From Dichotomicrobium thermohalophilum (GTDB lineage: Bacteria; Pseudomonadota; Alphaproteobacteria; Rhizobiales; Rhodomicrobiaceae), in the NCBI RefSeq assembly GCF_003550175.1, contig NZ_QXDF01000001.1:582501-646500 (forward strand): DNA of 64,000 nt. Reading direction: 5' to 3'. Below are positions 45,769 to 55,476 of the stretch, piece after piece. Position 1 is the stretch's first letter. Each line of letters starts with the position of its first letter. The notes under the pieces were generated by a model that saw nothing but the letters and a program-made list of their open reading frames with translations, was not told the DNA's origin and ran no database searches. The position numbers and the translations under genes were made by a program.

Positions 45769-45802
45769 CGGGGCACACAGCCGAGAAGAAACGGAACGCA
45801 CA

Positions 45803-46621
45803 ATGACGATACCCAACGTGTTGACGATCGCCGGTTCGGACTCTGGAGGCGGCGCCGGCATTCAGGCGGATCTCAAGACCTTCGCGGCGCTGCGCACTTA
45901 TGGCGCGTCGGCGATCACGGCGGTGACGGCGCAGAACACGCAAGGCGTGCGCGCGGTGCATCAGGTGCCGCCGGAATTCATCACGGCCCAGATTGCCGCG
46001 GTTTTCGAAGACCTGCAGATTGCGGCGGTCAAGATCGGGATGATCGGTAATGCAGAGGCGATCGAGGCGGTGGCGTCAGCATTGGAGCGCGTGTCGGGCG
46101 TCCCGATCGTGCTCGATCCGGTAATGGTGGCGGCAAGCGGCGATCCGCTGCTGGAAGCCGGCGCGGAGGCCGTGCTGAAATCGCGGCTTCTTCCGCTCGC
46201 AGATGTGCTGACACCGAACCTGCCGGAAGCCGCGCGGCTACTGGGCCGGGACCGCGCGGAAGAAGAGGCGGCGATGCGTGATCAGGCCGAGGCGCTGGCG
46301 GCGCTTGGGCCGAAGGCCGTGCTCATCAAGGGCGGCCATGGCACGGGCGACGAGGCGCTGGACATCCTGTTCGACGGCCAGGACTTCGCCCGCTTCACCG
46401 CGCTGCGCGTGGCGACGAAGAATGTCCACGGCACCGGCTGCACGCTGTCATCCGCGATCGCTGCGCTTCTGGCGCGCGGCTTCAGGCTGCACGAAGCGGT
46501 GCGGGAGGCGAAGATGTACCTCACCAGCGCCCTGTTGGAAGCCGACAAGCTCAGCGTCGGCCAGGGCGCGGGGCCGCTCAACCACTTCTACGCGCTGTGG
46601 GGGGCGGCCGGCGAGGGATAG
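45803..46621 (+). CDS. thiD: Hydroxymethylpyrimidine/phosphomethylpyrimidine kinase
   Basis: The 272-residue kinase has TIAGSDSGGGAGIQADLKTF, YGASAITAVTAQNTQGV, VLDPVMVAASGDPLL, TPNLPEAARLLG and the catalytic VHGTGCTLSSAIA. It phosphorylates HMP twice for thiamine pyrophosphate, the cofactor of the nearby transketolase. The frame extends upstream into soxA, but 45803 is the family start. It follows soxA by 34 bases. Confidence 0.96.
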   Translation: MTIPNVLTIAGSDSGGGAGIQADLKTFAALRTYGASAITAVTAQNTQGVRAVHQVPPEFITAQIAAVFEDLQIAAVKIGMIGNAEAIEAVASALERVSGVPIVLDPVMVAASGDPLLEAGAEAVLKSRLLPLADVLTPNLPEAARLLGRDRAEEEAAMRDQAEALAALGPKAVLIKGGHGTGDEALDILFDGQDFARFTALRVATKNVHGTGCTLSSAIAALLARGFRLHEAVREAKMYLTSALLEADKLSVGQGAGPLNHFYALWGAAGEG

Positions 46622-46631
46622 CCCGGCCGCC
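46603..46631. terminator. Possible bidirectional terminator hairpin between thiD and the cold-shock gene
   Basis: GGCGGCCGG (46603-46611) pairs with CCGGCCGCC (46623-46631). The loop contains the thiD stop. No T-run follows, so it is a weak candidate placed between convergent genes. Confidence 0.35.
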
Positions 46632-46643
46632 GGGGTCGGCCGC

Positions 46644-46859
46644 TCAGGCCGACATCGCCAGATTAACCGCCTTCGGGCCCTTGCCGCGCGGATCCGGTTC
46701 GGTCTCGAAGCTCACGCGCATACCTTCGTCGAGCGCGGGCAGGCCCGACCGCTCCACGGCGGAAATATGGACGAACACGTCCTTTCCGCCCTCGTCAGGC
46801 GTGATAAAGCCGTAGCCCTTGGTCTGGTTGAAAAATTTGACCGTGCCGGTTTGCTGCAT
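46644..46859 (-). CDS. Cold-shock domain protein (CspA family)
   Basis: The 71-residue protein is a single cold-shock domain with RNP1-like KGYGFITP and RNP2-like VFVHIS. It binds single-stranded RNA or DNA. ATG 46859 has AGGAGA five bases upstream. A longer frame exists but lacks the family match. About 290 bases without a gene lie upstream (46860-47152) with a CCCCGCG/CGCGGGG hairpin near 46962-46978, which may belong to a long 5' leader as in other csp genes. Confidence 0.95.
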   Translation of the reverse strand: MQQTGTVKFFNQTKGYGFITPDEGGKDVFVHISAVERSGLPALDEGMRVSFETEPDPRGKGPKAVNLAMSA

Positions 46860-47152
46860 GACGTCTCTCCTGGTCCCCACGACACTCGAATGACGCGGCG
46901 CGTGCCACGCCAGAAAAACTTGGCCGGCACGTCTGGAAACGGGGAGAGACTTTACAGCGCCCCGCGCGAGCGCGGGGTTAGGCTCAGTTCATCCACCGGG
47001 TCGAGAATGCCGCCCGATGCGCGTAATATGCAGGATTTCAGGCGTTGCGACAAGCAGAATCGGTTGAAAATGCGCGGCTTATCTGGCGCCTGTCTCGTGT
47101 TCACGCGATCGTGAGGCCGCTCTTCTTGCGCTCGAGCGGTAAAGCGCGACCG

Positions 47153-47569
47153 TTACGATCTTAACGTGTGCCCGGCTGGCACAGCGGAGATGATGACCAC
47201 CGCCTGAGCCTGGGGATAGTCGTCGGTGATGGTGAGGTCGATGCGCGGCTCGTAGCCCTCCGGCACGAGGCTTTCGAGTTGGCGGGCGGCGCCGCCGGTG
47301 AGTTTCATTGTCGGTCGCCCGGATGGCAGGTTGACCACGCCCATATCGCGCCAGAACACGCCATTGCGAAAGCCAGTGCCGAGCGCCTTGGCGCAGGCCT
47401 CCTTGGCCGCGAAGCGTTTTGCATAGGACTCCGCGCGCAGCCGCCGACGGTCGGATTTCCGCCGCTCGATATCTGTGAAGATGCGGTTGATGAAGCGCTC
47501 GCCGTAGCGATCGAGCGTCGCCTCGATGCGCCGAATGTCGATGATGTCGTTGCCAAGTCCAAGAATCAT
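47153..47569 (-). CDS. acpS: Holo-[acyl-carrier-protein] synthase
   Basis: The 138-residue enzyme starts [18 protein letters not shown] and has [15 protein letters not shown], the metal- and CoA-binding motifs of AcpS. It moves 4'-phosphopantetheine from CoA to acyl carrier protein. It is the last gene of the leftward housekeeping run, 7 bases after pdxJ. The usual next genes (lepB, rnc, era) are not found in this place; the cold-shock gene follows. Confidence 0.96.
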   Translation of the reverse strand: MILGLGNDIIDIRRIEATLDRYGERFINRIFTDIERRKSDRRRLRAESYAKRFAAKEACAKALGTGFRNGVFWRDMGVVNLPSGRPTMKLTGGAARQLESLVPEGYEPRIDLTITDDYPQAQAVVIISAVPAGHTLRS

Positions 47570-47576
47570 GCCGGTT

Positions 47577-48350
47577 TCAAGCGCTGAGGCTGCCGGTCGC
47601 CCCCGCGCGGGCTTTCTGCATCAGCGCGCGCATCCGCCGGACGGCGGAGTCGAGGCCCGAGAATATCGCCTCCCCGATAAGGAAGTGACCGATGTTAAAC
47701 TCGACGATCTCGGGAATTTCGGCAATCGGGGCGACCGTATCGAAGGTCAGGCCGTGGCCGGCATGGACCTCCAGTCCCGACGTGTCCGCCATCCGCGCAC
47801 CTTCGCGCAGGCGCTCCAGTTCGGCGTCGCGCGCGCGTTGGTCGCTCTTGATCGCCGCGTCGCAGTACGCGCCGGTGTGCAGTTCTACGACCGGGGCCCC
47901 CAGCGTACTCGCCGCCTCGATCTGGTGGGGATCGGCGTCAATGAATAGCGAAACGCGGATGCCGGCCTGGCGCAGTGAATCGACCACCGGCTCCAGTGCC
48001 GTGCGTTGGGTCGCCACATCGAGCCCGCCCTCTGTCGTCAACTCTGCGCGCCGCTCCGGCACAAGGCAGCACGCATGGGGCAGATGGCGCAGCGCGATAT
48101 CGCGCATCTCGTTCGTCGCGGCCATCTCCAGGTTGAGCGGCAGATCGGTCTCGCACTTCAGCCGCGCAATGTCATCGTCGCAGATATGCCGGCGATCCTC
48201 GCGGAGATGCGCCGTGATGCCGTCCGCACCGGCCTCTGCGGCGAGCCGCGCCGCGCGCACCGGGTCCGGGTGAACGCCGCCGCGCGCGTTCCGGATCGTG
48301 GCCACGTGGTCAATGTTGACGCCGAGACGGATGTCGCTTCGGATGCTCAT
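47577..48350 (-). CDS. pdxJ: Pyridoxine 5'-phosphate synthase
   Basis: The 257-residue TIM barrel has [18 protein letters not shown] near the start, [43 protein letters not shown] and [12 protein letters not shown]. It condenses 1-deoxyxylulose 5-phosphate with 3-amino-1-hydroxyacetone phosphate to vitamin B6 phosphate. It is coupled to acpS (7 bases) and follows the DUF2062 gene by 12 bases. Confidence 0.97.
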   Translation of the reverse strand: MSIRSDIRLGVNIDHVATIRNARGGVHPDPVRAARLAAEAGADGITAHLREDRRHICDDDIARLKCETDLPLNLEMAATNEMRDIALRHLPHACCLVPERRAELTTEGGLDVATQRTALEPVVDSLRQAGIRVSLFIDADPHQIEAASTLGAPVVELHTGAYCDAAIKSDQRARDAELERLREGARMADTSGLEVHAGHGLTFDTVAPIAEIPEIVEFNIGHFLIGEAIFSGLDSAVRRMRALMQKARAGATGSLSA

Positions 48351-48362
48351 TCGCTCGCAAAC

Positions 48363-49010
48363 TCAGACGCTTTGGGTACTTGAACCCGACGGTAGCCCCA
48401 GCGTGTCCGCTAAAGAGGTGCCGGAACGCGCACCAATACGCTCGCGCCGCCGCCGTTGGCGCAGTTCCACCATTTGACGTACAGCAATATAGGACACACT
48501 GGCCGCCAATGCACCGATTGGCAATGAGCCGAGCGCCATCGGCTTGATGACCGGCCATATGCCTTCGAAAACCAGCAACGCCGCCTCCATGGAGAAATCC
48601 ATCAGCCGCTCGAACACGGCGCTGCCCCAGCCGGCGAGACCTTCCGGCAGAGTGCCGCAGGAGCCTAGGACATTGCCGGTCAGCATGACGCAGCCGAGCT
48701 TGTAAGTGGAATACCAGATCACCGGGAAGCTGATCGGGTTGGCGACGAAGGTGCCGAGCGCCGCGGCGACGATGCTGCCGCCAAGCACCCATGCGAGCAG
48801 AGCCGCCAGCACGAACTGGAAACCGTAAAGCGGTGTGAAGCCGATGAACACGCCAGCCGCGCAGCCCACGGCGATCGCGTGGGGCGAGCCGGACAGCCGC
48901 CAGAGCCGATAGAACACGTATCTCACCGATCGCGCGAATGATCGGCGCGGCCAAACGGCGATCCGCAACATTTCCAGAAAGGACGGCCGCTCACGGCGAC
49001 GAAAAAGCAT
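48363..49010 (-). CDS. DUF2062 domain-containing membrane protein
   Basis: The 215-residue protein has four hydrophobic segments and the DUF2062 pattern: GSPHAIAVGCAAGVFIGFTP, ANPISFPVIWYSTYKLG and VIKPMALGSLPIG. Function is unknown. It sits between pyrE and pdxJ in the same direction, a conserved place in Hyphomicrobiales. The 228 bases upstream (49011-49238) have no gene and may contain its promoter. Confidence 0.92.
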   Translation of the reverse strand: MLFRRRERPSFLEMLRIAVWPRRSFARSVRYVFYRLWRLSGSPHAIAVGCAAGVFIGFTPLYGFQFVLAALLAWVLGGSIVAAALGTFVANPISFPVIWYSTYKLGCVMLTGNVLGSCGTLPEGLAGWGSAVFERLMDFSMEAALLVFEGIWPVIKPMALGSLPIGALAASVSYIAVRQMVELRQRRRRERIGARSGTSLADTLGLPSGSSTQSV

Positions 49011-49238
49011 TGCGTCCTGAACTCCACCTCAAGCGGCCGCATGGTGCATGTTGGCCGGGTGCAAAAATGATTTGCTTTGCGGATATAGGCAAGCGCGCTG
49101 TGGTGACAACTGTGTCGGACGCAACACAGCTACGCCGAAACCTGCAACCGCCTCATTGGCCTCGGTTGTATCGCGCCCGCCCTGCACGCGAAACGCTAGG
49201 CTGCTCCTGCGCTGAATATCGTTTGGCGGCTGTTGCGC

Positions 49239-49826
49239 CTACGCCGCACCCAGTTTCCGGCTACCCGGCTTGACGGCGGGGATATCGCGCAAATGCGGCG
49301 GCAGCGCGTCGGGATCGTATGCCGGAGCGTCCAGTTCGAGGAGTGAGACGAGCGGCACGCCCAGTTCGGCGCGTCCGCCGGAGCGGTCGACAAGGCAGGC
49401 CTCGGCGGCCACATCACCGCCTTCAGCGCGCGCGGCAGCCATGCACTCGCGCGACGACAGCCCTGTGGTCACGACATCCTCGACCATCAGACACCGGGCA
49501 CCCGCGGGGATCGTAAAGTCGCGGCGCAAGGTGAATACGCCGTCCACGCGCTCGAAGAATACCGCCGGCACACCGAGCTGCCGGCCCATTTCGTAGCCGA
49601 CGATCACCCCGCCCATCGCCGGAGAAACGACCATGTCGATCTCCGTAGCCTGCGCGCGGACCTTTTCGGCCAGCGCCGCGCAAAGCGTCTCGGCCCGCCA
49701 GGGATACTGGAGTACCTGGGCGCACTGCACGTAGGTGTCACTGTGCAGACCGGAGGTGAGGATAAAATGCCCTGTGCGCAGCGCGCCGCTGTCCTTTAGG
49801 ATCGCCAGAATCTCGTCTCTGCTCAT
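49239..49826 (-). CDS. pyrE: Orotate phosphoribosyltransferase
   Basis: The 195-residue enzyme has GHFILTSGLHSDTYVQCAQV, PAMGGVIVGYEMGR and the PRPP loop CLMVEDVVTTGLSS. It makes orotidine 5'-phosphate in pyrimidine synthesis. I start at SRDEILAILKDSGAL (49826), 19 bases after the rsh stop. An ATG at 49868 overlapping rsh by 23 bases with GAAGG upstream is a real alternative that would add 14 residues. Confidence 0.94.
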   Translation of the reverse strand: MSRDEILAILKDSGALRTGHFILTSGLHSDTYVQCAQVLQYPWRAETLCAALAEKVRAQATEIDMVVSPAMGGVIVGYEMGRQLGVPAVFFERVDGVFTLRRDFTIPAGARCLMVEDVVTTGLSSRECMAAARAEGGDVAAEACLVDRSGGRAELGVPLVSLLELDAPAYDPDALPPHLRDIPAVKPGSRKLGAA

Positions 49827-49845
49827 GGGCCGCGTCTGTTCGTTC

Positions 49846-52071
49846 TCAGGAGGGTGCCCGCTCAGCATTGCTGACGACCTTCAGGCCGCGCAAGCCGGAA
49901 AGGATGTCGTTCAGATGCTTCAGGTCGTAGACCTCCAGCGTGATGTGCATCTGGGTGTAGTCGACCTGCCGGTTGGTCATCTCGATACGGTCGATGTTGC
50001 TGCCGGATTCTCCGATGAGCTGTGCGATTTGCGCCAGTGTGCCGGGCGCGTTGATGGCGTTCACGGTGATATCGACCGGGAAGCGCGCCCTCGAGCCTTC
50101 CTCGATGTCCCAGGTGACGTCGATCCAGCGGTCAAGCTGGTCGTCATACTCGGTCAGCTTGGACGAATGGATCGGATAGATCGTGATGGTCTTGTCGTCC
50201 TCGAGAATGCCGACGATGCGGTCGCCCGGGACCGCACCACCCGGCGCGAAGCGGATCGGCTCCCCCGCCTGCGCGCCGCGGATGGGCATGCCGTCGACAA
50301 GCTCTCGCGGTGAGGACTGCTGCCCGCCGAGCAGCCGGAATTTGACGTGGCGCACCCAGCCGAGATTGAACCAGCCTTCGTCGTCTCGCCGGATCGCCTT
50401 GCGCTTGGGCGTCTCGGTCCATTCGCGGCCTGGGTGTACGGCTTTAAGCACCTCGGAAGAGGTCAACTCGCCGCGGCCCACCGCCGCCAGCACATCCGCC
50501 GTTGAGGTCTGCGCGAGACGGTGCAGGCCATTCGCCAGCGCGTCCTCGTCGAATTCCACCCCGACGTTCTCGAAGGCGTTGCGCAGGATTTGGCGCCCCA
50601 GATCGCAGTACTGCTTGCGCACGGCGTCGCGTGTGGCGCGGCGGATGGCCGAGCGTGCCTTGCCGGTTACGGCGATCCGCTCCCATGCCGGCGGCGGCGT
50701 CTGGGCGTCGGAGGTAATGATATCGACTTCGTCGCCGTTCTTGAGCTGCGTGACCAGCGGCATATGTCGGCCGTTGATCTTGGCGCCGACGCAGCGGTTG
50801 CCGATGTCGGTGTGCACCGCGTAGGCGAAGTCGATGGCGTTGGCGCCGCGCGGCAGCGCGATCAAGCGACCCTTGGGCGTAAAGCAGTACACCTGGTCCT
50901 GGAACAGCTCCAGCTTGGTATGCTCCAGAAACTCCTCCGGGTTGTCGCCCTCCAGCAAGTTGTCCACCAGCTTGCGCAGCCACTGATAGGGCGCGCTCTC
51001 TTCGCTCAGCGGCCGGCGTGCCTGCCCGTTCAACTTCTCCGGCGCGTCCTTGTAAAGCGAATGTGCGGCGACGCCGTATTCCGCAACATTGTGCATCCAC
51101 CGGGTACGGATTTGCAGCTCGACGCGCTGGCGCTGCGGGCCGACGATCGTGGTGTGGATCGACTGATAATCATTCTGTTTCGGCGTCGAGATGTAGTCCT
51201 TGAAACGCCCGGGCACGACCCGCCACTTCGTATGGATGCAGCCGAGCACGCGGTAACAGTCCGGCACATCCTCGGTGATGACGCGGAAGCCGTATATGTC
51301 AGACAGTTGCTCCAGCGAAATCTGCTTGTTCTCCATCTTCCGCCAGATGGAATAGGGCTTCTTCTCGCGGCCGTAGACTTCCGCCCTGATGCCTTCGGCG
51401 GTGAGCCGTTCCTCAAGCTCTGAACGGATGTCCTCGATCAGCCCTTCGTTGCGCTGGCGTAGCGTCTGCAGCCGCGAAACGACCGTCTTGTAGGCGTTCG
51501 GGTTGAGGTAATAGAAGGCCAGATCGGACAGTTCGTCCTTGATCTCCTGAATGCCCATGCGCCCGGCCAGCGGCGCGTAAATCTCCATAGTCTCCGCCGC
51601 GATCTGCTTGCGCTTGTGCGGCTTGACGTGCTCCAGCGTGCGCATGTTGTGCAGGCGGTCGGCGAGCTTGATGAGCAGCACGCGGATATCGCTGGAAATG
51701 GCCAGCAGCAGCTTGCGGAAATTCTCCGCCTGCTCGACGCGCTTGCTGGCCAGATCGAGCTTGCGCAGCTTGGTGAGACCGTCGACGAGATCGGCGATTT
51801 CCTCGCCGAACAGGTCCTGGATCTCGTCCTTGGTGGCCTGCGTGTCCTCGATCGTGTCATGCAGAAGCGCGGCGGCGATGGTGGCGTCGTCGAGCTTGAG
51901 GTCCGCCAGCACCGCAGCGACTTCCAGCGGATGCGAGATGTAGGGATCGCCCGAGGCGCGGCGCTGGTTGCCATGCGCGCGCATGGCGTAGATGTAGGCG
52001 CGGTTGAGCATAGCCTCGTCCGCGTTCGGGTCATACCGCATGACGCGTTCGACAAGCTCATATTGCCGCAT
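49846..52071 (-). CDS. rsh: Bifunctional (p)ppGpp synthetase/hydrolase (RelA/SpoT homologue)
   Basis: The 741-residue protein has the HD hydrolase domain (His47, HDTIED at 71-76), the synthetase domain (YQSIHTTIVGPQRQRVELQI then RTRWMH), a TGS domain (VYCFTPKGRLIALPRGANAI) and a C-terminal ACT domain (VDITVNAINAPGTLAQIAQL). Both active sites look intact. Alphaproteobacteria usually have this one enzyme for the stringent response. rpoZ precedes it, and omega is part of a ppGpp binding site on RNA polymerase. Confidence 0.97.
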   Translation of the reverse strand: MRQYELVERVMRYDPNADEAMLNRAYIYAMRAHGNQRRASGDPYISHPLEVAAVLADLKLDDATIAAALLHDTIEDTQATKDEIQDLFGEEIADLVDGLTKLRKLDLASKRVEQAENFRKLLLAISSDIRVLLIKLADRLHNMRTLEHVKPHKRKQIAAETMEIYAPLAGRMGIQEIKDELSDLAFYYLNPNAYKTVVSRLQTLRQRNEGLIEDIRSELEERLTAEGIRAEVYGREKKPYSIWRKMENKQISLEQLSDIYGFRVITEDVPDCYRVLGCIHTKWRVVPGRFKDYISTPKQNDYQSIHTTIVGPQRQRVELQIRTRWMHNVAEYGVAAHSLYKDAPEKLNGQARRPLSEESAPYQWLRKLVDNLLEGDNPEEFLEHTKLELFQDQVYCFTPKGRLIALPRGANAIDFAYAVHTDIGNRCVGAKINGRHMPLVTQLKNGDEVDIITSDAQTPPPAWERIAVTGKARSAIRRATRDAVRKQYCDLGRQILRNAFENVGVEFDEDALANGLHRLAQTSTADVLAAVGRGELTSSEVLKAVHPGREWTETPKRKAIRRDDEGWFNLGWVRHVKFRLLGGQQSSPRELVDGMPIRGAQAGEPIRFAPGGAVPGDRIVGILEDDKTITIYPIHSSKLTEYDDQLDRWIDVTWDIEEGSRARFPVDITVNAINAPGTLAQIAQLIGESGSNIDRIEMTNRQVDYTQMHITLEVYDLKHLNDILSGLRGLKVVSNAERAPS

Positions 52072-52192
52072 GGCTTATGCCCTCAGATATGGCCGCCGGG
52101 TTCGCTCTTCCGGCGCGGCATGAAAAAGGCGCGCAAGCAAACCGCCCGCGCGCCGTTGCCTCGTCCGCAGTGGTCGCGGATCTTTGCGATCG

Positions 52193-52600
52193 TCAGCGCG
52201 ACCGCCCGCTCGGCGCGCCGCCGCCGATGGTTCCCCCCTCAAGGCCACGGAGCAGCTCCTCCTCTGAGAGCGGGTCGATCTCGGTGTCGTTTGCCATGTC
52301 ATCGCGGGTCAGCGCCGGCGTCGTCTCCTCGCCGCCGATCGTCGGGCCAGCTTCGCCTTCCGGCTCGTCCACCTCTACATAGCGCTGCATGGAGTGGATG
52401 AAGTCTTCCTTCAGGTCATCCGGCGACAGCGTCTCATCGGCGATTTCGCGCAGCGCGACGACCGGGTTCTTGTCGTTGTCGCGCTCGACAGTGATCGGGG
52501 CGCCGGCGGAGATCGCGCGTGCGCGGTGCGCGGACAGCAGGATCAGTTCGAAGCGGTTGGGGACCTTGTCGATGCAGTCTTCAACAGTAACGCGGGCCAT
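52193..52600 (-). CDS. rpoZ: DNA-directed RNA polymerase subunit omega
   Basis: The 135-residue protein starts [20 protein letters not shown] and has [20 protein letters not shown] and [14 protein letters not shown], the omega core. The about 60-residue acidic C-terminal tail is longer than in E. coli but common in this group. It assists polymerase assembly. GGAGAAC precedes ATG. It is directly upstream of rsh. Confidence 0.96.
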   Translation of the reverse strand: MARVTVEDCIDKVPNRFELILLSAHRARAISAGAPITVERDNDKNPVVALREIADETLSPDDLKEDFIHSMQRYVEVDEPEGEAGPTIGGEETTPALTRDDMANDTEIDPLSEEELLRGLEGGTIGGGAPSGRSR

Positions 52601-52722
52601 GCGTCGTGTTCTCCTCTGTAAGCCGGGGAGCGTAAGATGAAACCGATCGCGTTACAAGAGGCGGGCCCTCGCGCGGATCGGATCTCCTCATCTGCAGAAC
52701 AAACGCATTCAGTGGCTGCAAG

Positions 52723-53322
52723 TCAAGCCGCGTCCGCCAGCAAACGTTGAATATGGCCCTCGGCGGAAACGCGTGGCAGCCCTGTGAGCAGTTGTCCGAC
52801 GGACTCGCCCGTGACAGGGTGATGCCAGCGCGGCAGCACATCCATCAGAGGTTGCAGCACGAAGGGGCGAAGATGAAGCTGGGGATGCGGCGCGACCAGT
52901 GCTGCCCGCGCGCGGGTACGCTCAGCGGGCGACAGATGAATGCCGGCCTGCGCCCTCGCTTCGTGACGTAGTGTCTGAAAAAACGGACCGGGCCAGTTGA
53001 TGACGCGTCCGGCATAGTCCAGAATGTCGATATCCAGCGGGCGTGGCCCCCAGCGCCGCGTCTTGCGCCGCCCGGCCGTTTGCTCCAGTTGCTTGAGCGT
53101 TCTGAGTAAAGCCTCGGGCGGCATGCCTGTGCGCGCGACCACGACCGCGTTTACGAAATCGGCCTGCTCCTGAATGCCAAGCGGCGCGCTTTCATAAAGC
53201 GGTGACCGGGCTTCAACGCAAATCCCGTTCACCCCAAATAAATTGAGGAAGTGTCGAATGGTCTGAGAAGGCGCGCCCCAGACGCTGTTCACATTTGCGC
53301 CAAGCCCAAGCACGATCCTCAT
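52723..53322 (-). CDS. folK: 2-amino-4-hydroxy-6-hydroxymethyldihydropteridine diphosphokinase
   Basis: The 199-residue protein has RIVLGLGANVN at the start, SPLYESAPLGIQEQADFVNA and the signature RRWGPRPLDIDIL. It pyrophosphorylates hydroxymethyl-dihydropterin in folate synthesis, the pathway begun by FolE in this window. The frame is open upstream of 53322 but without a family match. The C-terminal about 40 residues exceed the usual length. It diverges from the NYN gene. Confidence 0.93.
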   Translation of the reverse strand: MRIVLGLGANVNSVWGAPSQTIRHFLNLFGVNGICVEARSPLYESAPLGIQEQADFVNAVVVARTGMPPEALLRTLKQLEQTAGRRKTRRWGPRPLDIDILDYAGRVINWPGPFFQTLRHEARAQAGIHLSPAERTRARAALVAPHPQLHLRPFVLQPLMDVLPRWHHPVTGESVGQLLTGLPRVSAEGHIQRLLADAA

Positions 53323-53461
53323 GATTCGGCACGATTCTCTGCGCGTTTCGATTGCAAAACCCTGTGGCGGCCCCATTTGCAGCCTAAACCGACATGACGA
53401 CCGCCATTTTCGCAAGTCATAAGCGGGCTTGCGGCGGTTTCCTTATTGACGAGGTCAAACG

Positions 53462-54097
53462 ATGAATTTCTACCCGCATGAGCGCGCTGCGCTGTTCATT
53501 GACGGCGCCAATCTCTATGCCGCCGCGCGTGCGCTCGGTTTCGACATCGACTACAAGCGCCTGCTCGCGCTGTTTCGCTCGAAGTGCTACCTCGTGCGCG
53601 CCCTCTATTACACCGCGCTTGCGGAGGACCAGGAATATTCCTCCATCCGGCCCCTCATCGACTGGCTGGATTACAACGGCTATACGATGGTCACCAAGCC
53701 GATCAAGGAATTTACCGATCCGAGCGGACGGCGCAAGATCAAGGGCAACATGGACATCGAGCTGACTGTCGATGCCATGGAGTTGTCCAGTTATCTCGAC
53801 CACATCGTCCTGTTCTCCGGGGACGGCGACTTCCGCAGCCTCGTCGAGGCGCTGCAGCAGAAGGGTCGCCGCGTGAGCGTGGTGTCGACGCTCGCCACCC
53901 AGCCGCCGATGATCGCCGACGAGTTGCGCCGCCAGGCGGACCAGTTTATTGATCTGCGGGAATTGGAGAAGGACATCTGCCGCGTCTCGAACGGCCGTGA
54001 CCGGCGGCCGCCCGCGCCCCAGGCGGAACCGGAGTTCTATGACGATGAGGACGACGACGAGATCGACACCGCGCCCGAAGGTTCGCACAAGCTCTGA
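53462..54097 (+). CDS. NYN-domain (LabA/DUF88) protein
   Basis: The 211-residue protein has the NYN nuclease-like pattern: ALFIDGANLYAAARAL (Asp14), MDIELTVDAMEL and VLFSGDGDFRSLVEALQQKG. These acidic residues fit a PIN-like metal site, so an RNase role is likely. VSVVSTLATQPPMIADELRR is typical of the LabA subgroup. The acidic C-terminal tail (DDEDDDE) may be disordered. It precedes the uracil-DNA glycosylase gene by 16 bases. Confidence 0.92.
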   Translation: MNFYPHERAALFIDGANLYAAARALGFDIDYKRLLALFRSKCYLVRALYYTALAEDQEYSSIRPLIDWLDYNGYTMVTKPIKEFTDPSGRRKIKGNMDIELTVDAMELSSYLDHIVLFSGDGDFRSLVEALQQKGRRVSVVSTLATQPPMIADELRRQADQFIDLRELEKDICRVSNGRDRRPPAPQAEPEFYDDEDDDEIDTAPEGSHKL

Positions 54098-54113
54098 GCG
54101 CACCGGGTAGGCG

Positions 54114-54764
54114 GTGGCAGATGACCTGACGCCGGAGCCGCCGCGTGACTGCCAAATATGCGAGCGGCTGGTCGCGTACCGCCAGGACAACCGTGCGGAA
54201 CACCCCGAGTGGTTCAATGCGCCGGTCCCCTCCTTCGGTCCTGAGGACGCCCAACTTCTGGTCGTGGGGCTGGCGCCGGGGCTGCAGGGCGCCAACCGAA
54301 CAGGGCGGCCCTTCACCGGCGACTACGCCGGGGAACTCCTGTATCAGACGCTGCTGGAGACTGGTATGGCCAAGGGCGAGTACGAGGCCGACCCTGAAGA
54401 CAGTCTGCGCCTGAAATCCTGCATGATTACCAATGCGGTGCGCTGTGTGCCGCCAGAGAACAAGCCTACTGGCGCCGAGATCAAGGCGTGCCGGCAATTC
54501 CTCCGTGGGCGCATGGCTCATCTGCCGGAGTTGCGTGCGGTCCTCGCGCTCGGTCGTATCGCCCATGACTCGGTGATATCGGCGCGGGATCAGAAACAGG
54601 CGGACTTTCCGTTCTCACACGGCGCGCGCCACGAGATGCCGGACGGGCTGGTCGTCTACGACAGCTATCACTGCTCGCGCTACAACACGAACACTGGCCG
54701 GTTGACTGACGAGATGTTCCGCGACGTCCTGAAGCAGATTCGCGAGGATCTCGGACTTTCATGA
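54114..54764 (+). CDS. Uracil-DNA glycosylase, family 5-like
   Basis: The 216-residue protein starts at GTG 54114. It has VVGLAPGLQGANRTGRPFTG, the uracil-binding motif, and YHCSRYNTNTG near the C-terminus, most like family 5 (UDGb). Cys residues in DCQICERL and CMITNAVRC fit the Fe-S cluster of families 4 and 5. It removes uracil and related bases from DNA. It shares direction and probably a transcript with the NYN gene. Confidence 0.88.
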   Translation: MADDLTPEPPRDCQICERLVAYRQDNRAEHPEWFNAPVPSFGPEDAQLLVVGLAPGLQGANRTGRPFTGDYAGELLYQTLLETGMAKGEYEADPEDSLRLKSCMITNAVRCVPPENKPTGAEIKACRQFLRGRMAHLPELRAVLALGRIAHDSVISARDQKQADFPFSHGARHEMPDGLVVYDSYHCSRYNTNTGRLTDEMFRDVLKQIREDLGLS

Positions 54765-54767
54765 AGA

Positions 54768-54794
54768 AGCCGCCCGCGCGGGAGGCGGGCGGCT
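54768..54794. terminator. Bidirectional terminator-like hairpin between glycosylase and peroxiredoxin genes
   Basis: AGCCGCCCGC (54768-54777) and GCGGGCGGCT (54785-54794) form a 10-bp stem between convergent genes. T-runs are absent on both sides, so termination strength is uncertain. Confidence 0.5.
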
Positions 54795-54816
54795 CTCATG
54801 CGCCTGTCGCGGCGCG

Positions 54817-55476
54817 TTACTTCGGCTGCGGCACAAGACGCAAATACGGCGTCTCTTCCTTCCAGCCTTCCGGATACTTCTTCTTCGCTTCCTCATCCGG
54901 CACCGACGGGGCAATTATGACTTCCTCGCCCTGATGCCAGTCTGCCGGGGTGGACACCTGATGCTCGGAGGTGAGCTGCAGAGAGTCCAGAATCCGCAGG
55001 ATCTCGTTGAAGTTGCGCCCGGTGCTCATCGGGTAGACGAGGATCAGCTTGATTCGCTTGTCGGGCCCGATGATGAACACGTTGCGCACCGTCTGGTTGT
55101 CCACCGGCGTGCGGCCCTCCGCGGTGTCGCCCGTGTCGGCCGGCAGCATTCCGTAGGCCTTGGAAACCGACAGGTCGGTATCGCCGATCATCGGATAGTT
55201 CACCGAATGGCCGGTCACCTTCTTGATGTCCTGGTCCCACTCCTTGTGGCGGTCGACCGGGTCGACGCTCAGCCCGATGATTTTCGTGTTGCGCTTGTCG
55301 AACTCCGGCTTGAGGCCGGCCATCGTACCAAGTTCGGTCGTGCAGACGGGTGTGAAGTCCTTGGGGTGCGAGAACAGGATGCCCCAGGAATCGCCGAGCC
55401 ATTCATGGAAGCGGATGCGGCCTTCGGTTGTTTCGGCTTCGAAGTCGGGGGCGATATCGCCGAGTTGCAGTGACAT
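54817..55476 (-). CDS. 1-Cys peroxiredoxin (Prx6-like)
   Basis: The 219-residue protein has the peroxidatic motif HPKDFTPVCTTELG and the long C-terminal region of Prx6-type enzymes (TGRNFNEILRILDSLQLT). The only Cys near the active site is the peroxidatic one. It reduces peroxides. GGGAGAC precedes ATG 55476. The frame remains open upstream but lacks family match. A promoter must lie in 55477-55670. Confidence 0.94.
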   Translation of the reverse strand: MSLQLGDIAPDFEAETTEGRIRFHEWLGDSWGILFSHPKDFTPVCTTELGTMAGLKPEFDKRNTKIIGLSVDPVDRHKEWDQDIKKVTGHSVNYPMIGDTDLSVSKAYGMLPADTGDTAEGRTPVDNQTVRNVFIIGPDKRIKLILVYPMSTGRNFNEILRILDSLQLTSEHQVSTPADWHQGEEVIIAPSVPDEEAKKKYPEGWKEETPYLRLVPQPK

